Shown piece by piece: positions 30,905-38,270 of a DNA stretch of 64,000 bases. Position 1 is the stretch's first letter; the number at the start of each line of letters is the position of its first letter. The notes under the pieces were generated by a model that did no database searches, was not told the origin of the DNA, and saw only the letters and a program-made list of their open reading frames with translations. The stretch comes from Alkalicoccus urumqiensis (lineage in GTDB: Bacteria > Bacillota > Bacilli > Bacillales > Salisediminibacteriaceae): positions 62,001 to 126,000 of the forward strand of contig NZ_PVNS01000006.1 of NCBI RefSeq assembly GCF_002993335.1, given 5' to 3'. Position numbers and translations under genes: made by a program.

Positions 30905-32290
30905 ATGATGAAAAAGTGGTTAGTATCGCTGCTCGCCGCAGCACTTCTCGTTTCTCTGTTTGCCGGGACATCCGTGTCTGCGCAGACGCAGTTTAACGAC
31001 ACGAATCATACAGAGATTCAGCGGCTTGCAGATGATGGGGTAGTTAGAGGAATCGGTTCCAATATGTTTGGACCGAAGCAGGACGTCACCCGCGCCGAAG
31101 TAGCGGTCATTATGGGACGCGCACTCGACATTTCCGTACCGAAAGCATCCGCACCATTCTCAGATACACGCGGACACTGGGCGGAAGCGGCGATTGCCGA
31201 AATGGCCGAGCGGGGATATGTAAATGGATATAAGGATGGTACATACCAGCCGAACCGTACACTGACACGCCAGGAAATGGCCGCGATCCTAACGCGTGCC
31301 TTCAATTACCAGTCTGAGCGGAGCGCGTTCTTCACCGACGTGCCGCCGACTCACTACTATTACGGAAACATTCAGCAGCTCGCACAGAGCGGGATTGCAA
31401 ACGGCTATCCGGACGGGACATTCGGAGCCGATCAGACGATCAACCGCGAAGAATTCGCACTGATGATCGCACGTACGCTTTACCCGGAATACCGCCCGGA
31501 AGTTGACTCTGTCGACCTCGACGGCGAAATGGCGACAGCGAAAGTTGTCAACGTACCTTCCGGCGACACGCTGAACGTACGTCCGGACGGCTCGACGGAT
31601 CACTCGCCGATCGGTACGCTGAAGCAGGGCGAGAACGTAAAAGTACACGACATCTCCGGAAACTGGGCGATGATTTCGAACTCCGGTGTCCGCGGCTACG
31701 TAAATACGTACTACCTGGACATCACATACCCGCAGGGATCCGGCGGCAGCCTCTCCGGACGCACGATCATGATTGATGCCGGACACGGTGGATCGGACCC
31801 CGGTGCCGTTGCGAACGGCCTGCGTGAAAAGGACATCAACCTCGACGTCAGCCTCCGCCTCGAGCGCAAGCTGAAAGACGCAGGAGCCAACGTCCTCATG
31901 ACTCGCCGCTCCGACGTGTTCCCAAGCCTGCGTGACCGCGTAAACATGGCCAACAACGCCATGCCGGACATCTTCATCAGCGTCCACGCAAACGCCGCCA
32001 CTCCGGCAGCGAAGGGAATCGAAACATTCTACGACACCCGCTACTGGGCCGGCGACAGCAAGAAGCTTGCAGATGACCTGCAGTCTTCCATGCTCCGCGA
32101 GCTCGGCTCCACGAACCGCGGCGTGAAAACAGCCGGGTTCTACGTCATCAAAAATACAAAGGTTCCATCGGCACTCGTTGAACTCGGATTCCTCACCAAC
32201 TCACAGGAAGCCGCGCGCATGCGCACCAGCTCCTTCCGCGAATCCGCAGCCGATTCCCTCTACAAAGGAATCGTCAGCTACTACCGATAA
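30905..32290 (+). CDS. N-acetylmuramoyl-L-alanine amidase with SLH and SH3 domains
   Basis: A 461-residue exported wall hydrolase. It has a signal peptide (residues 1-27), three SLH domains (about 28-200), a bacterial SH3 domain (about 210-275, with NVRPDGSTDHSPIGTL) and a C-terminal Amidase_3 domain (about 285-461). The zinc site is indicated by MIDAGHGGSDPGA and SVHANA, and the catalytic glutamate is in ALVELGFLTN. It would cleave the bond between MurNAc and L-alanine while bound to the secondary wall polymer. The start ATG 30905 follows GGGGAGAG. Confidence 0.94.
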   Translation: MMKKWLVSLLAAALLVSLFAGTSVSAQTQFNDTNHTEIQRLADDGVVRGIGSNMFGPKQDVTRAEVAVIMGRALDISVPKASAPFSDTRGHWAEAAIAEMAERGYVNGYKDGTYQPNRTLTRQEMAAILTRAFNYQSERSAFFTDVPPTHYYYGNIQQLAQSGIANGYPDGTFGADQTINREEFALMIARTLYPEYRPEVDSVDLDGEMATAKVVNVPSGDTLNVRPDGSTDHSPIGTLKQGENVKVHDISGNWAMISNSGVRGYVNTYYLDITYPQGSGGSLSGRTIMIDAGHGGSDPGAVANGLREKDINLDVSLRLERKLKDAGANVLMTRRSDVFPSLRDRVNMANNAMPDIFISVHANAATPAAKGIETFYDTRYWAGDSKKLADDLQSSMLRELGSTNRGVKTAGFYVIKNTKVPSALVELGFLTNSQEAARMRTSSFRESAADSLYKGIVSYYR

Positions 32291-32298
32291 GAATCAGG

Positions 32299-32331
32299 AA
32301 AACGACGTCTCTACAGGAGGCGTCGTTTTTT
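32299..32331 (+). terminator. Terminator of the amidase gene
   Basis: AAAACGACG pairs with CGTCGTTTT (32321-32329), followed by TTAG. The left arm contains the GGAAAACGACGTC word that recurs elsewhere. Confidence 0.85.
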
Positions 32332-32340
32332 AGTTCTCCG

Positions 32341-32629
32341 TTCGTGGCACGAACGGAAGCGGCGGTTTTTCGTTTCTTGAGACGCGGCCGCGTCATTCGA
32401 GCGGCGGTTCGCGTCATTTCCAGTCCGCGGCGCGTCAAAAGGAGAAGCTGCCGCGTCAATTGGAGCACCGATCGCGTCATTGGCTCGTGCCCGCGTCAAA
32501 AGCAGCCCGCCGCGCGTCATTCGAGCGGCCCATCGCGTCAAAACAGAACCGGTTCGCGTCAAAGGCGATACGAGATAAGAAACCGCCGGCCGAAAACCCG
32601 GCCGGCCATCCACCTGCTCCGGAGCAGTA
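32341..32629 (+). repeat. Composite array element 6 (A1, B9, partial linker)
   Basis: A single palindromic unit TTCGTGGCACGAAC (32341-32354) is followed by a type B array with CGTCA at 32391, 32412, 32433, 32454, 32475, 32494, 32515, 32536 and 32557 (steps 21,21,21,21,19,21,21,21). A linker (32580-32629) has the GCCGGCCG/CGGCCGGC stem and the CTGCTCCGGAGCAG palindrome, then breaks off. Confidence 0.9.
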
Positions 32630-32682
32630 ATTTTCATTTCAAAACAAGCAAAAAAAAGCGTCCACCGCGGGACTTCCCGCGT

Positions 32683-32711
32683 CTGACAGAGCAGGTGTTC
32701 TGTGGTATAAT
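32683..32711 (+). promoter_or_regulatory. Promoter of the Fic toxin-antitoxin operon
   Basis: CTGACA (32683-32688) and a perfect TATAAT (32706-32711) with a 17-bp spacer, 30 bp before the antitoxin start. Confidence 0.8.
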
Positions 32712-32741
32712 AGAAGTATATTACGAACGGGAGGAATAGAT

Positions 32742-32906
32742 GTGCGGAGGTTAACGACAGAGAGTGTAGAGTTCCGCCGGATCATGAACAACCTGCGGAT
32801 GGAGAACATGGACATTCCGAAAGAAAAGCAGCACCGGCTTCTCGACTCGATAAACCAGAGCGAGAAAATTACGCCGGCGCTCATCCGGCAGTGGCATGAC
32901 AGCTGA
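32742..32906 (+). CDS. Short antitoxin-like partner of Fic
   Basis: A 54-residue protein starting at GTG 32742, seven bases after GGGAGG. It is helical and charged (RRIMNNLRMENMDIPKEKQ) and ends WHDS. Its position directly before a fic gene, with an 11-base overlap, matches class I Fic antitoxins (VbhA or YhfG type) that block the active site with an inhibitory helix. I cannot point with certainty to the (S/T)xxxE(G/N) inhibitory motif, so the role rests mainly on context. Confidence 0.65.
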   Translation: MRRLTTESVEFRRIMNNLRMENMDIPKEKQHRLLDSINQSEKITPALIRQWHDS

Positions 32907-33480
32907 TAAGTACGAGACGTTCGACAACGACGACTTTCTGCTGCAGGAAAACCTGCTGGATGCCGCCGGCCTCGAGGAACTCGAATCCCTCGAAGCGCTC
33001 GCTTTCGCAGCCCGGGCGGCCCAGGTTCAGGACTGGGCCGCCTTTTCAGCGTCGTTTTCCGAAGCGCGCTTCAAAGCACTGCACGGCTTTTTGTTCCAGG
33101 ACGTCTACGCCTTCGCCGGCACGTACCGCACCGTCAACATCGCCAAAGGCGGCACGCGCTTCTGCCAGGCGGCGTACATCGAGGAAAACGCAGCGTCCTT
33201 GTTTGACGCCATCGGGAAGGAACCGCCGTGGCAGTCCCTGGAGGAAGCCGCCTATCGGCTCGCGCATTTTAAGACAGAACTGAACATGCTGCACCCGTTC
33301 CGGGAAGGAAACGGCCGCGTGATCCGCTTTTTCATCTACGGCTGGGCACTGTCCCGAAACATCGTCTGGCAGCTCGAAAACATGACGCCGGACACGTATC
33401 TCGACGCCATGATCGCCTCCGTCACCGACGAACAGCCGCTTATCGAACTATTCCGGAAAACGATCCACTGGAAAGCCTGA
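32896..33480 (+). CDS. fic: Fic-family adenylyltransferase (toxin)
   Basis: A 194-residue protein with an intact Fic core HPFREGNGRVIR, whose catalytic histidine is His133. Fic enzymes transfer AMP from ATP to hydroxyl side chains of target proteins; small bacterial Fic toxins often modify topoisomerases. The flap segment GGTRFCQA lies upstream of the core as usual. It overlaps the small antitoxin gene, and the pair has its own promoter and terminator, so it forms an autonomous cassette between two repeat elements. Confidence 0.92.
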   Translation: MTADKYETFDNDDFLLQENLLDAAGLEELESLEALAFAARAAQVQDWAAFSASFSEARFKALHGFLFQDVYAFAGTYRTVNIAKGGTRFCQAAYIEENAASLFDAIGKEPPWQSLEEAAYRLAHFKTELNMLHPFREGNGRVIRFFIYGWALSRNIVWQLENMTPDTYLDAMIASVTDEQPLIELFRKTIHWKA

Positions 33481-33498
33481 CCCCGCGTCAGGCTTTTT
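33475..33498 (+). terminator. Terminator of fic, overlapping its stop codon
   Basis: GCCTGA (33475-33480) pairs with TCAGGC (33488-33493), followed by TTTTTGC. Confidence 0.85.
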
Positions 33499-33503
33499 GC
33501 TTT

Positions 33504-34030
33504 GGGCAGATGGCCGCAGCGCGGCGGTTATTTTGGAGTACAAGAAAGTATAAAATTCGAAGCCTCTTCCGAGCTGGGACGCCAAGGGTTATAGTATTTC
33601 AACGTTCTGTTCTATGTGCCGTTTGTTTTTGTTAATGGAGCTTCTCCGCTTTTCGGCAGAAGCTTGCCGTGGGCTTGTCTTCAGCTATTTCTCATGGCCT
33701 GCGCCCTGAGAAAGGATCTTCAGACTGCGCTTGATCCCACCGGCGTCTCTGCCGAACGCTCCGAAGCGCAGTAAAATAGAGGTGAAATACGAAGGATTCA
33801 TAGCAGAAAAAATGTTTATAAGGTAATGATGGTCTCTTCCAATTTGATTGAATGACAGCATTTCTGCGCAAAAGGGATCGCTTCTAGCAAGTGTTTTTTT
33901 CTACCTGCCGAAACCGGAGGCCGTCGACTCCGGGAGGATCCGAACGAGGCGAAAATCCATTCCTTCAGACGGAAGGAGGAAGGAATTAGTGGAGCCCGTT
34001 CCCTCCGGAACGCGTACGGCCAGAGGTGCA
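33504..34030 (+). other. Gene-poor region with a linker fragment and a structured stretch
   Basis: 33504-33535 is a damaged linker piece (GGGCAGATGGCCGCAGCGCGG...). From about 33633 to 33775 several arms can pair: AGAAGCTTGCCGTGGG with later CCCACCGGC, and TTTCTCA/TGAGAAA enclosing GGC/GCC. A GCTGGGACGCC near 33575 recalls the loop of the 28.9-30.1 kb elements. I see no supported gene; short frames here lack ribosome binding sites. Confidence 0.4.
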
Positions 34031-34111
34031 GACAGGAAGCGGGAACCTCTTCAATAGATCTCTCTTTTCTTTTAAGACCAGGCGGTTTCTGCCTGGTTTA
34101 TTTTGTTGTGG

Positions 34112-34465
34112 TTCGTGCTACGAACCTCTACACCTTCGATCCACCGCCGGCCGAAAAATCATCGGCCGGCCCTTCACCGGCTTGGTAACCGGCAGAGGGC
34201 TGCGGAGCAGCGGGTATTCAGGTTGGTTCGTGCCACGAACAGCTAGTTTCGTGCCAAACAGCACAGGTTTTGTGCCACGAGAGAAGCGTTTCGTGCCAAT
34301 AAAAAAAATTGTGCCAAAAGCCGCACGCCGTGTGCCAAACGAACAGTTTTTCGTGCCAAAAGAGATAATTTTCGTGCCACGAACTCCAAACACCCAAAAC
34401 CATCTACCTAACCACCTCCGCGGCCCCCGCCGCGGCGCCTCTGCCTGCTCTGTAACAGAACGAAG
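34112..34465 (+). repeat. Composite array element 7 (A1, linker, A8, degenerate linker)
   Basis: A single unit TTCGTGCTACGAAC (34112-34125), a linker (34139-34220) and a full type A array with GTGCC at 34230, 34251, 34272, 34293, 34311, 34332, 34353 and 34374 (steps 21,21,21,18,21,21,21). The central step is 18, one base short of the 19 seen elsewhere, in a run of A. A degenerate linker (34393-34465) follows. The 18-base step leaves a long open frame through the array, which I regard as accidental. Confidence 0.9.
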
Positions 34466-34787
34466 GCAGCATCAAACCACCCCGGAAGAACATAATTTTC
34501 CCACGATAGGACAAAAAAAGTTTCCGATTTCCGAATCCTTTGACTGCCGGTTCCGTCTATACCGGCAGAGCAGCGTTCCAGAAGCCGCAGCCGGTCCTCC
34601 CGGCTGCATGGCCGGCGATGGAGCGCTGCATGCAGACCTTCTTGCAGCGGAGGTGTGCAGCACAGAGCAGGGCGGTGGCTGCATCCGCCGCTCTCTCTGT
34701 TTTTTATCATCGTTTCTCACATTCGACGTTTTGCGACAGCATCATGGGGGTAAAATACTCGTAACGCTTAACTTGGAGGATGACACC

Positions 34788-35027
34788 ATGTATGTACTAA
34801 CCCGGGGGTCAGAAGGAGCCGAAACACTCAAGTGCACCGGAACCAATGTCCCGAAATTGTTTACCAGTCAGCCGGAAGCCCAGTCGTTTGCCCGTATGTT
34901 GAACAGCCACTCGAGACGTGACCGCAGCTGGTATGTCCGGGAAGCATCATGCACGGAACAGTTTGCCGACTCCACGAGCAGAAACCGGAGCGAGAAACGA
35001 AAATCCCAGCACCAGCCAGTTAACTAA
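34788..35027 (+). CDS. Small hypothetical protein
   Basis: A 79-residue basic protein starting at ATG 34788, nine bases after TTGGAGG. It has no signal peptide or membrane helix. The first 55 residues look folded (motif LTRGSEGAETLKC, then a Ser/Arg-rich helix), and the tail is rich in Ser, Arg and Gln. I do not recognise a family. The same frame is open far upstream through the array element, but only this part has a ribosome binding site and ordinary coding character. Confidence 0.55.
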   Translation: MYVLTRGSEGAETLKCTGTNVPKLFTSQPEAQSFARMLNSHSRRDRSWYVREASCTEQFADSTSRNRSEKRKSQHQPVN

Positions 35028-35040
35028 ACCAATGACAAAA

Positions 35041-35072
35041 GCCTCCGCAGGTCATCCTGCAGAGGCTATTTT
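35041..35072. terminator. Bidirectional terminator
   Basis: GCCTCCGCAGG pairs with CCTGCAGAGGC. ATTTTAGG follows on the plus strand and TTTTGTC on the minus strand, so it serves both converging genes. Confidence 0.85.
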
Positions 35073-35076
35073 AGGT

Positions 35077-35508
35077 TCAGCGTTTTTCCGGCGGCCGTGA
35101 CGTGACGTACGTGCCCGCGATAAAATCGTGGATCGCGCGGTTGTCCTTCCGTAGTGCAACCATAAAAATGGACACGATGACGCCGATCCCGAGCGTGATG
35201 GCGTAAACGATCCCGCCGACGGTCCAGCGGAGCACCATCGTCAAAATACCCACGTTCGAGCCGTTCATTTTCACGATCCGGATGCCGAGCGCCCGCTTTC
35301 CGAGCGTGTACCCGGTCCAGATAACCGGCACGGCAAGGTAATACCCGAGCGAAATAATTCCTTCCAGCATCTGCATCGCCCGCTCCTCCGACGCAAACCG
35401 TCCGTAAATGAGAAACGATACAAGGACAATCACGAACGTAATGGCCAGGCCGTCGAGAATGACCGCACCGAGGCGTCTCCAAAAGCCGACCGAATCTTTA
35501 ACATCCAT
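35077..35508 (-). CDS. RDD family membrane protein
   Basis: A 143-residue protein with the RDD signature FWRRLGAVILDGLAI at the N-terminus, and two to three membrane helices. The TLGKRALGIRIVKMNGSNV segment between helices is typical. RDD proteins are linked to ion transport or membrane stress; some are sodium-proton antiporters in halophiles, but the function here is not known. The ribosome binding site GGAGGAGG is upstream on the minus strand. A second copy lies next to it in the same direction. Confidence 0.88.
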   Translation of the reverse strand: MDVKDSVGFWRRLGAVILDGLAITFVIVLVSFLIYGRFASEERAMQMLEGIISLGYYLAVPVIWTGYTLGKRALGIRIVKMNGSNVGILTMVLRWTVGGIVYAITLGIGVIVSIFMVALRKDNRAIHDFIAGTYVTSRPPEKR

Positions 35509-35577
35509 ACAACTCCTCCTCCAACAGTTCTTCCTGTCAGGTACCCGCAGCCGTATGAAGGCAAACCTGATGCATAC

Positions 35578-36009
35578 TTACCGTCCGTCCGGCTCCGTGG
35601 ACGTCACGTACGTGCCGGCGATAAAGTCGTGAATGGCGCGGTGGTCCTTCCGTACGATGATCATCACGATCGACACAATTGCGCCGATCCCGAGCGTCAG
35701 GAGATACACGATACCGGAGACAATGTAGCGCATGAACATCGTAAATACCGTAACCTGCGTGCCATCCTCCTTGGCGATACGAATGCCGAGCGCGCGTTTG
35801 CCAACGGTGTAGCCGTACCACATAGGCGGTAACACCAAGTTGTAAAGAAGCGTCACGAGCCCCTCAAATGCCTGCAGGCCCTGATTCTCCGCTGCAAAGG
35901 AACCGTATACGATAAACGCGGTGACGCTGATGACGATCAAAATGAGAAACGCATCAACCAGGAGCGCACCGAGGCGCTGCCAAAAGCCAACCGGCTCCGA
36001 AATATACAT
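35578..36009 (-). CDS. RDD family membrane protein, paralogue
   Basis: A 143-residue paralogue of the next gene, with FWQRLGALLVDAFLI and TVGKRALGIRIAKEDGTQV. The start is the ATG at 36009, after GGAGGTGG; the longer frame to 36030 begins inside that site. Two tandem RDD genes of equal length and moderate identity indicate duplication, possibly giving a heterodimeric transporter. Transcribed away from the tetR gene. Confidence 0.87.
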   Translation of the reverse strand: MYISEPVGFWQRLGALLVDAFLILIVISVTAFIVYGSFAAENQGLQAFEGLVTLLYNLVLPPMWYGYTVGKRALGIRIAKEDGTQVTVFTMFMRYIVSGIVYLLTLGIGAIVSIVMIIVRKDHRAIHDFIAGTYVTSTEPDGR

Positions 36010-36106
36010 ACATCCACCTCCGCGGCTCATTTTACGTCATTAAAAAGCGGCCGGCAATATGCCAGTTGCGCCAAAGATACCGCCTGTGCTAAACTAAACA
36101 GAGAAA

Positions 36107-36125
36107 ATGACTGACGGTCAGTCAT
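36107..36125. promoter_or_regulatory. TetR-type operator
   Basis: ATGACTGAC G GTCAGTCAT is a perfect 19-bp inverted repeat, 26 bases before the tetR-family gene at 36152. The layout suggests autoregulation of that gene and the efflux gene after it. Confidence 0.85.
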
Positions 36126-36151
36126 AAACGAATCAAAGGAGTACAGCCCCT

Positions 36152-36727
36152 ATGAAATCATCCACCGATAAAAAACAGCGCCTGCTTCAGGCGAGCATGG
36201 AGCTCATTGAAGAGCAGGCCTTTGATAAAACGCCCGTCGCGCAGATCGCTGCGCGTGCCGGTGTCGCGAAGGGAACGTTTTACCTGTACTTCCCGGCAAA
36301 GGCAGCCGTCGTCCCCGAAATGGCGCGCATCCTGCTGGACAAGCAGCTGATGGCCGTCAAGAAACGGGAAACCGGCAGTGTCGATGCGCTTCTGCACGCG
36401 CTCGTGGAGGAGTCGTTTTCGCTGACGAAAGAGAACCGGGCGCTCATTACGTATTTGTATTCGGGCTTTGCGTACGAGCATTCGTTTGAGACGTGGGATG
36501 CGATCTATGAACCGTACCACGCGTGGATTGCGGACAAACTGCGTGCGTTTCAGGCGTCCGGGCACGTCGTGGAGGAAGAGGCGGAGTCGCTCGCGTCGCT
36601 TGCGGTCGGGGTGATTGAGCACAGCGCGGAGGCGCAGTACCTTTCCCGCGTGCGGCGCCAGTCGGAAGAAGAGGCGCAGGCGGCGGTGTACCGCTTCGTG
36701 CTGCGTGCATGGAAGGGGGCGGTATGA
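36152..36727 (+). CDS. TetR family transcriptional regulator
   Basis: A 191-residue repressor with the N-terminal helix-turn-helix FDKTPVAQIAARAGVAKGTFYLYFPAKAA (residues 25-53) and a ligand domain after it. The nearby 19-bp palindrome is its likely operator. Its stop overlaps the start of the CDF transporter (ATGA), so it probably controls that efflux gene; the inducer is unknown, perhaps a metal or a toxic cation. The second half uses many G-ending codons, unlike the first. Confidence 0.93.
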   Translation: MKSSTDKKQRLLQASMELIEEQAFDKTPVAQIAARAGVAKGTFYLYFPAKAAVVPEMARILLDKQLMAVKKRETGSVDALLHALVEESFSLTKENRALITYLYSGFAYEHSFETWDAIYEPYHAWIADKLRAFQASGHVVEEEAESLASLAVGVIEHSAEAQYLSRVRRQSEEEAQAAVYRFVLRAWKGAV

Positions 36728-37623
36728 TGCGCGAAAAATCGATACTCACCTTGTCGGCCGCAGCTGCGGTCGTCTTTGCGCTCGCCGGCACGATCGTCGG
36801 CCTCCTCACCGCGTCGCAGGTCATCTTGTTCGACGGCCTGTACTCGTTCATCAGCGTCGGGCTGTCGCTCCTCTCCGTCGGCGCGGCGGCATTCAAGCAG
36901 AAGGAGGACACGCGGCGCTACCCGTTCGGCAAGACGATGGTTGACCCGCTCGTCGTCCTCATCAAATACAGCGTCATCGCGCTCCTCGTCGCAGGCTCCA
37001 TGGCCGCCGCCATCTACGCGCTCTTCACCGGCGGCCGCGACACCGCACTCGGCGGCGCGCTCGTCTACGCCGTGTTCGGCGCGCTCACCTGCGCCGTCGC
37101 CTACAGCCTCTTTTTGAAGGGCACCCGAAGGAAAACGACGCCGCTTCTCGAGGCAGAGAAGAACCAGTGGCTCATGGACGCGCTTATCAGCGGCGGTGTC
37201 GTGCTCGGCTTTTTCGCCGCGTTTGTCTTTTCGCTGCTGGAGACAACAGCAGCACTCGTTCCGTACACGGACCCGGTGCTCATGCTTCTCATGACAGCGT
37301 ATTTCCTACCCGTGCCGGTTCGTGAAATCCGCCGCGCCGTCGCGCAGCTGCTGGAGCAGCGACCGGATGGGGGAGAAAGTGAAGCCGTGGAAGACGCGAT
37401 CCATAGAGCAGTGGCGGACGAGCCGATCGACGAATCGATTATCCGCCTGGCGCACGTCGGCAGCACGCTCTGGGTGGAGATGGACATTATCGTCACCGAC
37501 CCCGTACGGCTGCAGCGGCTGTCCGAGCAGGACGAACTGCGCCGCCGCATCGCCGGCGTCCTCCCCGAAGAAGACGTCTGGCTCACCATATCGTTTACCG
37601 CAGACCGAAAGTGGGCGCTGTAA
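36724..37623 (+). CDS. Cation diffusion facilitator family transporter
   Basis: A 299-residue membrane protein with six predicted helices and a C-terminal cytoplasmic domain. Family features are the FDGLYSF segment in helix 2 and DALISGG in helix 5, whose Asp residues bind the metal. CDF proteins export divalent cations such as Zn, Mn or Fe in exchange for protons. The start ATG 36724 overlaps the tetR stop. The adjacent RYPFGK motif is common in this family. Confidence 0.87.
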   Translation: MMREKSILTLSAAAAVVFALAGTIVGLLTASQVILFDGLYSFISVGLSLLSVGAAAFKQKEDTRRYPFGKTMVDPLVVLIKYSVIALLVAGSMAAAIYALFTGGRDTALGGALVYAVFGALTCAVAYSLFLKGTRRKTTPLLEAEKNQWLMDALISGGVVLGFFAAFVFSLLETTAALVPYTDPVLMLLMTAYFLPVPVREIRRAVAQLLEQRPDGGESEAVEDAIHRAVADEPIDESIIRLAHVGSTLWVEMDIIVTDPVRLQRLSEQDELRRRIAGVLPEEDVWLTISFTADRKWAL

Positions 37624-37643
37624 CAGCGCTGCTTTCGGTTTTT
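37604..37643 (+). terminator. Terminator of the tetR-CDF operon
   Basis: CCGAAAG...GGCGCTG, TAA, CAGCGCT...CTTTCGG, then TTTTTTCG. The stem overlaps the stop codon. Confidence 0.9.
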
Positions 37644-37682
37644 TCGTTGGCGGCACGATCCAAAAGCGAATGATACCGCCGC

Positions 37683-38130
37683 TGAAGCGGCCATCTGCCG
37701 GCTACATTGACGAGGTAGACCGCCCGAATGACGCGCAGCGAGCTGTTTTTTTACGCGGGTACGTGCCAATGACGCGATCGGTTCTCGAATTGAGGCGCCA
37801 GCTTCTCTTTTTGACGCGGCGCGCACCACAAATGACGCGAAACGCCTACAAAGTGACGCGCCTTGCCTCAAACGAAAACCTAATAACCGCTGCTGCGCAG
37901 CCATCCGTCGGCTCCGGAGCGGGCAGATGGCCGGCCGGCGGTGTTCCCGGCCGGAAGTCATCAAACTCCCTTTCTCACCTGGCACGAAATTCACGGTTCG
38001 TGGCACGATCGTGATCCGTTTTGGCACGCGGAACATCCCTTTTGGCACGAAAATCCATACAGGGCACGAACGCTCTCCAACTTGGCACGAACCGTCTGCG
38101 CACTGGCACGAAACCGAGCGTTCGTGGCAC
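37683..38130 (-). repeat. Composite array element 8, reverse orientation (A8, linker, B8-9)
   Basis: On the plus strand TGGCAC starts at 37980, 38001, 38022, 38043, 38062 (GGGCAC), 38083, 38104 and 38125 (steps 21,21,21,19,21,21,21). TGACG-type units start at 37708, 37729, 37751 (TTACG), 37770, 37791 (TGAGG), 37812, 37833 and 37854, with a possible degenerate ninth at 37683. The linker between them (37868-37962) has GCTGCTGCGCAGC and CTCCGGAG palindromes in inverted order. This copy is the most decayed. Confidence 0.88.
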
Positions 38131-38270
38131 AAACCATCTCCGAAACCGCATTTTCTTATGCTCAAAGTTCCCCCTCCCAGACAAATCCCCAGTTTAATGA
38201 TGCTTCTTCGAGGAAATAGTGAACCATTCCACCAGGAAGAAAGTCCGTAAAAATCTAAAGGAGTGTGTAT

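Noticed and set aside
33848-34057. 69-codon ORF after fic
   Set aside because: No ribosome binding site, no recognisable motif, and it runs into the structured stretch and element 7.
34026-35027. A 333-codon ORF through array element 7
   Set aside because: It stays open only because the central array step is 18 rather than 19 bases. Only the last 79 codons have a ribosome binding site and are kept as a gene.
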